A stretch of 64,000 nucleotides of DNA from Laccaria trichodermophora (GCA_018417955.1 JACTVC010000004.1:992001-1056000), one strand, 5' to 3'. Counted from the stretch's first letter, positions 11,601 through 22,371 are shown. Notes: a model not told the origin generated them from the sequence alone. Translations and numbers: made by a program.

Positions 11601-12190
11601 TGATGCTATTGTGGTCCTCAATAGCGGCCCTCATTGGACAACTTGGCCCCTTCATCCTGCGACAGACGAGCACGTTATCAAAGGCTATACCGCAACGGTA
11701 CGCGATCCATCTAGCCACCCGCCACTGACAACAGTACCACATCCAGATGGCCAGTGTTCAGGAATTCTTCGCCAGTCCGCCGCCCATGCATCAGGAGGAA
11801 CTGACTTGAGTCAGTAGCTTCCAGTAACCTTGGTATCCTGAGTATCTGGGTAGACAAGTCCCCTAATGCATAGTTCCCGGTAGTTCTCCTATTGATCTCA
11901 GTAGCATTAGTAGTTTTCTGAACGTGGTAGGTAGCTCTGGATTGCATCCGTTGTTCTGCATCTACAGAAGCTACCAGGTGAACTAAGGCTCTGTAGTAAA
12001 GTCTAATCACCTGTTGTTTGCATTGTTTCTGTTCTACCAAGGCTACTGGTTCATGGTACTTAATCTTCAGATAGGTAGCTCGTCATTTTTCAGAAACCAA
12101 GAATGGCAATAATGATCATATTGACAACTGAGAACTGATACCGAACAGGATATACACTAATATCGAAGTTATCTAACATGAGCAGAAGGA
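11601..12190. other. no supported gene
   Basis: Short GTAGCTNC-like words recur (about 11800-12060), but no coding frame, RNA gene or clean repeat unit was found. Confidence 0.4.
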
Positions 12191-12199
12191 AGGTATCAC

Positions 12200-12790
12200 A
12201 GAGGGCTGTTGTAGTCGTTCGTGGGGGTTGTTCATTGTGGGTGGGGTGTGGCCATGGGCCATGTTCGTCGTTCGTGGGGCGTGGTGATCGGCCGTTGTCG
12301 ACATAGGTGCGTGCTGGCGGGCCGTTTCGTTAGTGGGGTGTGGTGCTCAGCCGTCATGAGCGATAGTGGGTGGTGGACCGTGACCGTGGTGGTGAGCCGT
12401 TGTCAGAGTTGGTGGGGTGCTGGGCTATCGTTGGCGTTGATCGGGGCTGGCGGTGGGTTCTCCCTGGTTAAAATGTCGCTGCGTTGCTGTTGCGTGCAGC
12501 GTGGGCCATCGCGCCGTTGTCATGCAATCGTCGCCTATCGTCGTAGCTGCTGGTCATTCGCCGTCTTGTTGTTGCATGCAGTCGTCGTTGCGTGCGGTCA
12601 TCGACGTGCCATTGGCATGCAGTCGTCGCCTATGATCGTCGTACGTGGTGTTGTATCGTTGCCAGGTTCCGTCGTTGTTGCATTGTGTTGTCGTCGTCCA
12701 TCATTGTCGACATCATGTCGTGTCGTCCTCTATTGGTGGGTCAGGTTAGGTGGGTGGGGACGGGGGGGAAGGGGCTCAGCAAAGGACGAA
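12200..12790 (-). repeat. G/T-rich dispersed repeat, probable copy C
   Basis: Same strand bias and GTCGTY/GTTG texture as the copies at 1195 and 9370, but the diagnostic GTTGCCA...GTGGCACCTG block was not found, so membership is inferred from composition and orientation. ORFs here are compositional artefacts. Confidence 0.4.
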
Positions 12791-13986
12791 CAACGGCTAA
12801 GGTCAACCATTCAGACTCGTTATGATCAGAGATAGTGCTGACCGAATGTGTGCTTTCAGCAGACGATTGTCGCAAATGAGCTATCTGACCCATTGCTATG
12901 ATGAAAAAAGCATGAGACAGCATGGGAAACAAGCGTCAAAAACTTACTGCGCTCAACACTAACGTTCCTTCATACGTAGCGAGACTGTTGCCTAAAGACG
13001 AGCTATAGAAGCCAGGAGACAAAGTGGGGGTGTGAGGCATTGTGGGACTGTGACGCAGAAGGGACAGAATGAAAAAGTACTGGGACGACGTGGTGGGAAG
13101 GAGGAACGGTGGGAAGAAGAAAGAGTGGGAAGGAAGTTGAACTTGAAAATAATTCAACATGATCACATGACATCGGAGTTCCAACGGACTTGTGATTTTT
13201 GTTGCCGATCTCTCACTGACCTTGTCTCTCCTCATTCAACTCCCCTAGATAATGTACTTGATATATGTAAAGCATTCTAATGTAAACCCTTCTCAAATTA
13301 CATCCCTTATATGTAGTTATCATTTCTACTAAAAATTTCCCAAAGTATCTGAAATTACAGGCGAATTAATGAACAACAACCCTTGGTAATGTATCTCGGA
13401 AATCTCTCCGTTGCACAAAATGACAGTTTTTTCTTTGTAATTTTAATAACTACTGCTCGTTGGCTTGGGTTATCTCTTCTATCGAAGCTACAGGTCTCAG
13501 GTGAAAGAATATTGCGACTACTGACAGTTGCCAGCCAGCTACTCAAGCAATGTACATGTAAGAATAACTACCTAGACAACCCACGGCTACTGTGTGCTAT
13601 GGTGAAGAACCAAAAAGTACCAGAACAATGGATTTTGCTGAGAAACTACCTATAAATTTACTGTTTCCTGATGTACGGTACCGGTAATTTTATTCGCAGT
13701 GGTGTCACCCCTCCGTTCCAGAGTGGTGGTCTAGAATTCTTTGGCACACAATTGTAGAGGAAGGACTATGATGTATGAATATCTAATCGACGTTCTTCAT
13801 GATCAGGAAAACGGTTGAGATCTACCTAGGTCTACAAAGCATACGTAGATCGTGTAGGTTTCCCCCCGATATATAGTGAGCGCAACAAACACATAGGTGG
13901 CTGTAGCTCATGTTAGGTTCACCGCTAAGCGCTGAGGCCCCTTGATTTGGTGTTAGCTTAGAGTTTCATTCCGGTCTGCACCAATA
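12791..13986. other. no supported gene
   Basis: No supported coding region. CAGTGGTGTC, the terminal sequence of the hAT-like element at 13995, also occurs alone at about 13702, perhaps as a fragment of a second copy. Confidence 0.4.
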
Positions 13987-14304
13987 TGTAAGTACAGTGG
14001 TGTCAATGACCCGGGTCATGACCGGTGACCGGTCAGGCTGGGGGTCAGCCAAAAATGGCCAACAAACGTCAATCTGGCCTGACTGGGTCAAAAAAGGGTC
14101 GTGAGAAGACGGCTTTTGATTACCTGTCACTTCCTGGTCAACACACATTTTCGATACTTGTTTTGCTCTGGTTTCAAGTCGTAAATACAACGAAAATAAC
14201 ATATTGTGAAGCTATCAATGACGTAGAGTGGAAAAGATCAAGAAACGGGCCTTGCATATGTTAAGAATAATATGAAATCCCATGAGTCAGGTTGGAGTCC
14301 TCCA

Positions 14305-14833
14305 TCATGACGTCGACAGGGTGGAGGTTGGTGTGGTGGCCTCAGCAGCAATGCACTCGTATGCTAGTAGTTCCTCTTCAAGGTTCTGGACACTTCCTGG
14401 CCAATAAAGCTCTAGAACCTCTCCAGCGGTCCTGTCGAGGCCATAATTGAACAAATTCGCCAGTTTTATTTGAGTCTTGCTAGTGTTCAATGACGATGAC
14501 GAAAGAGCAGCCGCGGTACGGGCCTGTGGTTGAGTTGGCTCAGAAATACACCCTTCCCACAGACAGGTGTGACCCTTGTGATGGCTAATGTTATTCAGTC
14601 AATTGCTTCCTTTCAGTTTGAGATAACTTGAACATACCAGCCAATTCCAAATCCAATGGACTTCGTACAGCCGCAACTTCACCTGCACGAACACGAGACA
14701 CATCCAATTCTATCAAGACATGCTTCTGCCTCTTGATGCAGGCCTTGCACCACGCATTCAAGTGTGTCCTGTCAGTCTTATAATGGGTTTTATCATGATG
14801 GAAATATGGCCAGAGTGGTGACGCTGGGGGCAT
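14305..14833 (-). pseudogene. BED-type zinc-finger remnant of a hAT transposase
   Basis: The ORF from the ATG at 14833 to 14591 (80 aa) begins MPPASPLWPYFHHDKTHYK and continues HLNAWCKACIKRQ, i.e. W..F then CxxC, resembling the N-terminal BED finger of Agaricomycete hAT transposases. A second fragment (14490-14305) contains QIKLANLFNY. An intron-like GTATGT follows LELA (14637), but the visible acceptor at 14524 does not keep frame. The catalytic and dimerisation regions are absent. The copia element is inserted just upstream of the ATG. Confidence 0.5.
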
Positions 14834-14852
14834 GGTGGATTCAAGGGGCCAG

Positions 14853-15190
14853 TGTAGACGTACGGAACTCAGAGTCAGACACAAAGTGATGACGACTGTA
14901 TTGTTTAGCTACCTGTAGACGTACGGAACTATAGTAGAAGTAAATGTAAGTCTCGGATAAGTAAATATAAGTAGAAAAGATCTCACCTCAGAGTCAGACA
15001 CGAAGTGATGACGACTGAGGTGAGAGAAAATAAAGTTCAGGTTTATATATACGAAAAACGGTGGCTTGAGTAAAGACTGGTAAATAACGGAGGCAAAAGT
15101 ATGGATAAAAGAAGAAGGATAAACGCAATAGGAAATGCACAAACAGAACGTACGCGTAAACAGTGAGGTCACAAGGGGTCTCCTCTAACA
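14853..15190 (-). repeat. 3' LTR of the copia element
   Basis: 338 bp, TG...CA, on the 3' side of the minus-strand element. It has an internal partial duplication: TGTAGACGTACGGAACT at 14853 recurs at 14914, and the block AGTCAGACAC-AAGTGATGACGACT occurs near 14873 and 14991. Compared with the 5' LTR it has A for G at three places. Confidence 0.95.
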
Positions 15191-15200
15191 CTCCCCCAGA
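15191..15200 (-). other. polypurine tract
   Basis: Minus-strand TCTGGGGGAG lies directly against the 3' LTR, the expected place for priming plus-strand DNA synthesis. Confidence 0.75.
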
Positions 15201-15213
15201 CGATGAGGGACCT

Positions 15214-18200
15214 CTAGACGTCTAATTTGAGTGCTCTAATGAGCTTTTGGTGGGTGACATGGGGAAGCAGCTTGGTAAAAATGTCGGCGAGGTTTTCTTC
15301 GGATGGAATTTGAACGAGCTCGATCTCCCCCTCAGCTACTCGTTCCCTAATGTAGTGGTGACGGATATCAATGTGTTTCGCGTGTGAATGTCCTTTGGTA
15401 TTAAGCGTGAGGGCGATGGAGGCGGTGTTATCACCATGGAGCATGGCGGGGAATTTGCGCGTGAGTCCGATTTCGGACATGAATGAATACATCCATAGAG
15501 CCTGTTGGGCGGCGCGGGTAAGCGCCATGTACTCTGCCTCTGTAGTTGATAACGCCACGGTAGCCTGACGCTTTGCACTCCAGGATACAGGTCCTCCGGC
15601 CATGGTAAAGACGTATCCCGAGGTGGATCTGCGCGTGTCGACGTCTCCTGCGTAATCGGCGTCGACGAAGCCAATGGGATCGATGCTGCCTCCACGGTGG
15701 TAAGTGATTTTGTAGTTGATCGTCCCCTTCAGGTATGCGAGGAGGTGGAGCATTGCTCTCCAGTGTGCTGGTCCAGGGTTTGCCTGAAAACGTGCGAGAA
15801 CGCTGAGCGCGTATGTGATGTCAGGGCGTGTAGCGACCTGCGCCCACATGCACGAGCCGAGAGCCTCACGGTATGGTTTATCGTTCATGAAGTGATGGTC
15901 TTCGTCAGTTTTGGCGCAGTCGGACTCGGATAGAATGGTTCCTGAGGGTAAGGGGGTGGATTTTGCGTTGCAATGTAGCATCCCAAAGCGTTCTAAAATT
16001 CGCCGAAGATAAGCTTCTTGGGATAAGGAAATCGCACCCGTTTCCTCATCCTTCTCCACTCGGATCCCCAAAATATATCCCTGGTCCCCTACATCTTTAA
16101 TCTCGAAACACGCCTCAAATTCCTTCTTCGCCTTTTCCGCTTCTTCCTTCGTTGAAGATGCCCCAAATATATCGTCGGTGTAGGTGCTGGTAATGGTGTG
16201 TTCTCCGTTGATCATGTGTGAATGAACGCATGGGTCCGCCTGAGACTTGTAATATCCCAGAGATTCGTATGTGTTGGACATTTCACCTTGGAAGTCGTAT
16301 CCGCCCTGCATCATGCCGTATAGGGTTTTGATGACCCGTAAGACCTTATCTTCCTCCCCCCGGGCAACAAAACCAGGTGGTTGGTTCATGTATGTAGTGA
16401 ATTTGTTTGTGCTGTAAAGGTACGCTGCGACAATATCAACTTGCCAAATATGAAGGTCGTGGGCGGCGGTGATGGTGGCGACCATGCGGAAGGATTCCAA
16501 ACGGACAACGGAGGCATAGGTTTGGTTGTAATTGAGTCCAGGAATCTGGGTATGGCCCTTTGCCACTAAACGAGCCTTCCGTCTAGCGATATCGCCATCA
16601 GCGGTGTATTTGTGCGCATAGACCCACATTGAATCAATGACGCGTGCGTCGGGGGGCGCTTCAACCAGCTCGAATACGCCCCTCTCATTGAGGACCGCCC
16701 ATTCAGTCTCCATGGGTGGCCTCCAAAGCTCTGGACGAGTCATCGCCTCCCAGTAGCTACGCGGGATCTGGGAGTCAGGGAGCGTAGTCAGTAGGACTGT
16801 AGTCCCAGGTGTGGGCGCACCTGTCCCCAGGATGGCTAAGCGGGCAGAGCGCCGAGGCGGTGCTGACTCTGCTGATGGTTGAGCTGCTGGAGGGTTGTTG
16901 CCTGCTGGAGATGGAGGGATAAGTGTGGCGTGAGTTGTGGAATCCGGGTGTAGAGGTGGGTCAGTAACACGAGGACGTGGAGCCAAGGGTTTTGGTGGGA
17001 TGACCATGCCAGAAGGCGTGTCGCAGGCATCATGTGCGGTTGTAGGTGTAACATCATCGTCGAAAGCGATGTCGAAAGTAGGTGTGGGTGCGTCGGTGAT
17101 AGTACGGTGTCCCTTTCCTTCCTCAAAAATGACATCACGGCTTTTAATCGTCGTGCCTGATGCCCGATCCCACAACTTATAGGTACCACGCCCAAAATAA
17201 CCAATCAAAACGTATTTGATTGATCGAGGCGACAGCTTCGACGTGCCTATCTCCTCCGGGATCTTGGCGTATGCAGTGCATCCGAAAGGGCGTAGGTGAG
17301 ATACGTCCTGCCGCTTATTCGTCCATTTCTCAGCAGGTACACGTTCAGGCTGACGAGTGGAGGGGATAAGGTTGCCTGTGTAGATGGTGAAGGCAGCGGC
17401 GTCAGCCCAGAGTGATGGAGGTAGGCCGGAGTCAGCGAGAAGACAGTGTGTTCTCTCAATGATGGTTCGCATCCCACGTTCAGCCACCCCGTTTTGTCCA
17501 TGTGCATAAGGTGCGCTGAACTCGACAATGATGCCGTGTTTTGTCATATAATCCCTCCACTTGTCGTTATAGAACCCCATGTCGACCCTCACACGGATTA
17601 ATTTCTTCCCTGTCTCTCGTTCCGACTTAACGTGGAACTTGGCGAAGGCAGTGAGCATCGTGTCTGCGGACTTGGAGTTCAGGAAGTATCCCACGCGGTA
17701 AGAGGATCCCCCATCGTTAAAAGCCATCATGTACTCTGCTCCCCCAACAGAGCGGACACGAGCTGGCCCCCAAAGGTCAATGTACACCCTCTCCAGCACC
17801 TCTGTCTCACGTTCCACCACCTGATCATATGGGCGCGCCGTCTGCTTCCCATATATGCAATCCTCACATCTTCCTTCGGGCTCGACACTTCCCACAATGT
17901 CGAGTCCATCCACCAACCCTTTCTTGGCCATGTCGATGATGGAGCGTGTACCGATGTGTCCAAAACTTCGATGCCAAACTTCGAGATTGGTAGGCTTTGC
18001 AAGGGAGTGTGCGACTAGAGCGTGGGTGGTGGAGATATGCAGTTCAACCGATAAGAGGTACATTCCGTTATTTCCTGTACCTTTCATCAACGTTCTCTTC
18101 TTTCCCTCATGCAGGTTGTAAAAGGTGATGCCTCCCCCACCAAAAAGCGCCCAACAGTTCGCTTCATCGAGTTTCCCAATGGAGATGAGGTTTGCAATGA

Positions 18201-19404
18201 GATCAGGTGTGTGAACTGCGTGTTTGAACATTATTGTTGTCTTTAGTGACCCAGAGACGATGGTTTTGGTGACCGTTCCATGTCCGACAATACGGAATTG
18301 ACCACCTTTATTTGCAGGTTGCCCCTCGTCGGGTTTGGACAGTGCGTGGTATGTACTGAAGTCTGAACGGTTGACGAAACAATGTTTGTTCGCCGCAGAG
18401 TCCGCATAGGTGGGTACGACTTGATCATTTTTGGTTGTGGAGTGATCGTTTGTCAGGTTGGAAATAAGTGCGAGGGTTATTTCAGATGTGGGTGAGGTGT
18501 CGGTGAGGGCTGCTGTTACTGATGAGACATTTGCAGGTGTCGTTTGGGAGGTGGAGTTGCTCGCTCCCCCACGTTGTCCAAATCCAGGAGGGAACTGTCC
18601 CTCTTTTCCTCCCCCACGCCAATAACAGTTGGCGATGGTGTGACCTTGTCGTCCGCAATTTCTATTTGCGCACTGAAGCTGGCTGCGGGGACGTCTGGCG
18701 TCTGTCTGTAACGCTGTTACGACGTTAGCAGGGTTTGAGACAGACTTAGAGCGGTCTGTGCAGCTCCAGTGGATCATTAACCGACTAATGACGTCCGTGG
18801 ATGTTTTCGCCTCATACAGCATTCCTACAACGCTGTCCCAAGATTCTGGGAGCGAGGACAAGATGATCATCCGGAAATCCGCATCAGTGATATTCGCGCC
18901 AGCATTGTTCGCCGTTACCCATTTCGTACGGAGGTTGGAGATATGGGTAGGGAAGTCATTACCATCAGAGAAGACGGTGTTGCGGAGGTCGTGCTGGGTG
19001 GTGACAGCGGCAAGGTCAGAAGAAATTTTGTATTGGGAGGTAAGTGAGGTCCAAGCTTCCGCTGCAGTGCCATCGAGTTTAAGGCCTAACCCAATGGCGT
19101 TTTTAGTGTTGTAAAGAAGTAATGCGTGCGCCCATGCATCGCGCATCGCCCATTCTGATCCTGAAGGGGTAGTGGAATACCAGGGAGTGGGATCGTCAGG
19201 AAGTGGAATGTTTGGTGCAACGGGGGTGTACTGTAAATCAGTGGGATGTTGAGGGGAAGCTGGATCTTGTATAGTCCCTTTTAAGTAGCCTAGAACGCCT
19301 CGGCTGCTGGCCACAACCGTAATGAGGGTTTCGAAAGTGGCAAAGTTTGTGCCATCGAATTTTTCTGTATCCGAGAAGATAGGTGGGTTGGCGTTCGACA
19401 ACAT
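15214..19404 (-). CDS. copia gag-pol polyprotein
   Basis: 1396 aa, intact. A gag region (1-230) is followed by a zinc knuckle at C245, C250, H255, C260, spaced CX4CX4HX4C instead of the usual CX2C start. A protease motif reads ADSAANKH (D335), where DSGA is usual. The pre-integrase zinc region (WHRSFGHIG...CEDC) is at 477-516 and the integrase D543/D608/E642 triad follows, ending in QNGVAERG. Reverse transcriptase runs from about 910, with D990 and the YTDD box at 1075-1078. RNase H has FVDADYAGD, TEAEYMAL and HGDNTASI. The ATG at 19404 is just inside the element, 98 nt after the primer-binding site. Gag and pol share one frame without a visible shift, as is common in copia elements. Expressed only if the LTR promoter is active. 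Confidence 0.95.
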   Translation of the reverse strand: MLSNANPPIFSDTEKFDGTNFATFETLITVVASSRGVLGYLKGTIQDPASPQHPTDLQYTPVAPNIPLPDDPTPWYSTTPSGSEWAMRDAWAHALLLYNTKNAIGLGLKLDGTAAEAWTSLTSQYKISSDLAAVTTQHDLRNTVFSDGNDFPTHISNLRTKWVTANNAGANITDADFRMIILSSLPESWDSVVGMLYEAKTSTDVISRLMIHWSCTDRSKSVSNPANVVTALQTDARRPRSQLQCANRNCGRQGHTIANCYWRGGGKEGQFPPGFGQRGGASNSTSQTTPANVSSVTAALTDTSPTSEITLALISNLTNDHSTTKNDQVVPTYADSAANKHCFVNRSDFSTYHALSKPDEGQPANKGGQFRIVGHGTVTKTIVSGSLKTTIMFKHAVHTPDLIANLISIGKLDEANCWALFGGGGITFYNLHEGKKRTLMKGTGNNGMYLLSVELHISTTHALVAHSLAKPTNLEVWHRSFGHIGTRSIIDMAKKGLVDGLDIVGSVEPEGRCEDCIYGKQTARPYDQVVERETEVLERVYIDLWGPARVRSVGGAEYMMAFNDGGSSYRVGYFLNSKSADTMLTAFAKFHVKSERETGKKLIRVRVDMGFYNDKWRDYMTKHGIIVEFSAPYAHGQNGVAERGMRTIIERTHCLLADSGLPPSLWADAAAFTIYTGNLIPSTRQPERVPAEKWTNKRQDVSHLRPFGCTAYAKIPEEIGTSKLSPRSIKYVLIGYFGRGTYKLWDRASGTTIKSRDVIFEEGKGHRTITDAPTPTFDIAFDDDVTPTTAHDACDTPSGMVIPPKPLAPRPRVTDPPLHPDSTTHATLIPPSPAGNNPPAAQPSAESAPPRRSARLAILGTGAPTPGTTVLLTTLPDSQIPRSYWEAMTRPELWRPPMETEWAVLNERGVFELVEAPPDARVIDSMWVYAHKYTADGDIARRKARLVAKGHTQIPGLNYNQTYASVVRLESFRMVATITAAHDLHIWQVDIVAAYLYSTNKFTTYMNQPPGFVARGEEDKVLRVIKTLYGMMQGGYDFQGEMSNTYESLGYYKSQADPCVHSHMINGEHTITSTYTDDIFGASSTKEEAEKAKKEFEACFEIKDVGDQGYILGIRVEKDEETGAISLSQEAYLRRILERFGMLHCNAKSTPLPSGTILSESDCAKTDEDHHFMNDKPYREALGSCMWAQVATRPDITYALSVLARFQANPGPAHWRAMLHLLAYLKGTINYKITYHRGGSIDPIGFVDADYAGDVDTRRSTSGYVFTMAGGPVSWSAKRQATVALSTTEAEYMALTRAAQQALWMYSFMSEIGLTRKFPAMLHGDNTASIALTLNTKGHSHAKHIDIRHHYIRERVAEGEIELVQIPSEENLADIFTKLLPHVTHQKLIRALKLDV

Positions 19405-19502
19405 TTTTATGGGAATGTATGTGGGGACAGAAAGTGAGCTTTACGAGTCGCAAGTGAGGTAGTAAAGCAAGTAGCAAGTGGTGTCTGTAGTTCCGTTTAT
19501 TA

Positions 19503-19524
19503 GAGTGCAACGGGGCCCATAACC
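19503..19524 (-). other. primer-binding site, half-tRNA(iMet) type
   Basis: The 22 nt next to the 5' LTR end in GGGGCCCATAACC on the + strand, matching the anticodon arm of eukaryotic initiator-Met tRNA rather than its 3' end. Complementarity to an internal tRNA segment implies priming by a 5' half-molecule of tRNA(iMet), as in Drosophila copia. Confidence 0.8.
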
Positions 19525-19862
19525 TGTAGACGTACGGAACTCAGAGTCAGACACGAAGTGATGACGACTGTATTGTTTAGCTACCTGTAGACGTACGGAA
19601 CTATAGTAGAAGTAAATGTAAGTCTCAGATAAGTAAATATAAGTAGAAAAGATCTCACCTCAGAGTCAGACACGAAGTGATGACGACTGAGGTGAGAGAA
19701 AATAAAGTTCAGGTTTATATATACGAAAAACGGTGGCTTGAGTAAAGACTGGTAAATAACGGAGGCAAAAGTATGGATAAAAGAAGAAGGATAAACGCAA
19801 TAGGAAATGCACAAACAGAACGTACGCGTAAACAGTGAGGTCACGAGGGGTCTCCTCTAACA
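19525..19862 (-). repeat. 5' LTR of the copia element
   Basis: 338 bp, identical to the 3' LTR except for three A/G differences. It should contain the promoter for the minus-strand transcript. Confidence 0.95.
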
Positions 19863-20134
19863 GCCAGAAACGACACAGAATTATCTTACATTCTACGCTA
19901 CCTATAATGATTTTTTTTCTACCTATACGACTTCCATGACAACGTCGATACACCCGCGATTCTTCTTACTTTCGCGACTGTCGAATTAATGTCGCGGGTC
20001 ACCGTGATTTTGACGTACACGTGATGCTTGACCCCATTGACCTCGGACATGACCCCGGTCAACTGGCCTGACCTGCATTTCGGCCTGACCTGTTTGGCCG
20101 AGGTCAAAAAGGTCAAGACACCACTGTGTAAGTA

Positions 20135-20575
20135 GATGGCATGCAGAATGCCGTGATTGAGAAATTTGAAGAAAAGTTGTATGGGCATAGCCTTTTTACA
20201 ACGGACACCATGGCTGAACACTCCTCACTCATGAGTCTATACATTTTATGTCACGTCTTCTACTTCTGCTCCGACACTATGTCAACTTAAGATATAACCA
20301 GCATCTAGGGACAACAAGGCATATGAACATTGTACACCGGCAATAACTTGAACGATCGCGAAGTTCGACGCGGTGCGACGGATAAGAAATCAGCAAAATT
20401 GAAGGGCAAGAACGCTTAGCCCGCCGCAGGTGTAAGACATCCACGCCGGAATGACAAGATGTACGAATAGAAAGAAGAAACTCACGAGAGCGTCACGGTC
20501 CGCATGCAGCATGCGAGCGCAAACCAGACTGATCAGTCTTGCACTGTAGGCGCCCAAGGCTGCCAATCAGCAAAC
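20135..20575. other. no supported gene
   Basis: Flank of the hAT-like element. CTGTAGG (20544) and CCTACAG (20575) form a short inverted repeat. No gene was seen. Confidence 0.35.
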
Positions 20576-20690
20576 CTACAGATTACTAGTCGGCTTTTTG
20601 CGACTTTTCGCGGCTGACAGCTTGTTGACAAGTCACAAGCCGAGAAAAGCTCGCAAGTCGACAAGTCACTGCAATTGTAGAATTACCTAT
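20576..20690. repeat. CAAGTCG-motif cluster, probable element end
   Basis: Starts CTACAG and holds many GACAAGTC/CAAGCCGAGAAAAG words in both senses. A related cluster at 22372-22547 ends CTGTAG. Together they could be the subterminal regions of one element or two small ones; no matching target duplication was found. Confidence 0.35.
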
Positions 20691-21214
20691 CTTACTACAA
20701 CTATGTACATCTATCTACTCTTTTGTAAATTTATGTGCACGATGGTCAGTGTGCTGATCAATGAGGTTAGCGCGACATGCATCCAATGATCCGAAAGAAT
20801 GGAAATCCTTTGGAAGAGGAGATGAACCAAAAATGGGGCTTCACGCACAATGAAATCCAACAATAACTTGTAGACTATGGTTCCCGTTTCTTTCAAATTG
20901 GGGCTGTAAAACCTACAAGCCGGTCTCTGACTCGGGAGGACTATCAAAGAGGGCGTGAGTGACAAATATTCTCAAAATTGAATGAAGAGAAAGCTACGCA
21001 CCCAATAATCGTGCCCCACATGCTAGAAAGCTCCAGATCAGTCTATACAAACAGAGTGTCATATCACGTATACCCATTACGCCAATTGGGGTTGGAGCGA
21101 ATACAGTCACAGTAGAGTCCACCTGCACCACAAAGACCACAGTGGTGCATAGGGTGGAGGTGGAGTACGGAAAGCACACACAAAGTGTTCACTAGTAAAA
21201 CAGGGTTGTCGGAA

Positions 21215-21349
21215 TTATGTATAGGGTGTATGACTTTCGGGTGGAGGACGATGGTGAGATGTTCCTGTGATGTGTATTGTGATGTGTCGTGTCGGACCAA
21301 TTGGGTTGCGGAATTCATGAGAACAGTCACTGCATGAAAAGGAGGGCAT
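21215..21349 (-). pseudogene. C2H2 zinc-finger exon, Plavaka/CMC-like
   Basis: MPSFSCSDCSHEF begins a 44-aa frame with a canonical C-x2-C-x12-H-x3-H finger close to the start Met. An isolated N-terminal finger exon of this shape resembles the first exon of Plavaka (CMC) transposon genes in Agaricomycetes. No transposase core is found nearby, so it is a fragment at best. Confidence 0.35.
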
Positions 21350-21559
21350 CTGAGGGTAGCAAAAGCATAGTTGGCAAGAGTGGGCAACACAAGAGAAAGA
21401 TGGCGGAGACAGAAGAGTGAAAAAGTGGTCTGACTCGCTTATATAATAAGCGGTAACCAAGTTACGCATGTCCATGACGCTGATGCACATCTTCGTTCCC
21501 TCCCATATCATTGAGCTCCCAGTACCCTCTCCCTACCAATCCCGGAGACAAATCATTGG

Positions 21560-22165
21560 GATGTCTACTGTGCTCTCTAGGCTGTCATTGCTGATTCGCA
21601 AGTTGGTAAAACGGGTCTTATCATTGGAGCGAGTCAGGGCATTAGGGTATGTTCCAGTTGAAGCTGAGTTTTGAAGACTATGACGTTCCCTTTTTTGTTA
21701 TAAAGGGAATCACATTAGCCTTTGCCAAGGCAGGTATGTCCAGCTTGGTCGTAGCTGCACGGAATGTGCAGAAGTTGGAAGAAATGAAGGTGGAAATCCT
21801 GCAGATCAACAGCAAAGCCGACGTCGGCGGTGAGCATCGACACAACCTCGCCTGTCAGCGGCCTCGAACCGGCAGTGAAAGAAGCATTTGGCCACGTTGA
21901 TATCCTGGTCAACGATGCTGGGATCGGCGGACAACGTCAATAAGTGGTGGAGCGACATGGGTGCGTTTTTCCTTCCCTTGGCCCACCTGAAGACGTTGAT
22001 CATCTTCCACCCATAGAGAGTCAACGTCAAAGGGACGTTCCTCATCACTCAAGCGTACCTCCGCCTCCTGCCCGCTGACAAGCGAGGCTTTATCAGCAAC
22101 GTCGGGTCTTACGCTGTGGAGATGGCAGTACTAAGCGCAAGCATGCCCCAAGAGGCCTCGAATTC
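21560..22165 (+). pseudogene. short-chain dehydrogenase/reductase relic
   Basis: In one frame the segment near 21600 gives KTGLIIGASQGI, and after an intron-like gap continues GITLAFAKAGMSSLVVAAR, a Rossmann TGxxxGI region. Further fragments in other frames read FGHVDILVNDAGIGG (NNAG-like motif, about 21888-21930) and RVNVKGTFLITQAYLRLLP (about 22018-22075). The YxxxK active-site region is not recognisable. Frame changes make it a relic of a classical NAD(P)-dependent SDR. Confidence 0.65.
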
Positions 22166-22371
22166 TTCATGCCGCGAGCCCCCATGACTGACATGGTGGA
22201 TGTTCCCTACTTCATTATGTTCCTCGTACTCCATATTCACGATCTTTAACATTTTCCATTCACTCAATATATACCCCATTCGACCGTAATTGAGTGTGGC
22301 GTTGTTCCCTCTTAGTTATTGTAGTATTTCCTGCCAATACTATGGTATAGCTACTCTTTTATACCAAAAAT

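Larger units (their letters stand above)
14853..19862 (-). mobile_element. Ty1/copia LTR retrotransposon, full length
   Basis: 5010 bp. Two 338-bp LTRs start TG and end CA and are flanked by the 5-bp target duplication GCCAG (14848-14852 and 19863-19867). Primer-binding site, polypurine tract and one uninterrupted 1396-codon gag-pol frame are all present. The LTRs differ at three positions, all A/G transitions, so the insertion is recent relative to its surroundings. It sits inside the hAT-like element at 13995-20126. Confidence 0.95.
13995..20126 (-). mobile_element. hAT-like element, host of the nested copia insertion
   Basis: Terminal inverted repeats CAGTGGTGTC (10 bp perfect, then AATGACC versus TTGACC) are flanked by the 8-bp duplication TGTAAGTA at 13987-13994 and 20127-20134. 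Both ends carry repeated GGTCA/TGACC words (GGTCAGGCC and similar), resembling subterminal binding sites. Without the copia insertion it would be about 1.1 kb. It keeps only a zinc-finger-like ORF (14591-14833), so it cannot encode its own transposase core and is an internally deleted derivative. Confidence 0.85.

Noticed and set aside
12221..12835. 204-aa ORF in G/T-rich DNA
   Set aside because: Compositional artefact of the repeat; Cys/Val/Trp-rich with no domain and not preserved in other copies.
14914..15190. A shorter LTR starting at the second TGTAGACG
   Set aside because: Only the longer version has the matching 5-bp target duplication at both sides.
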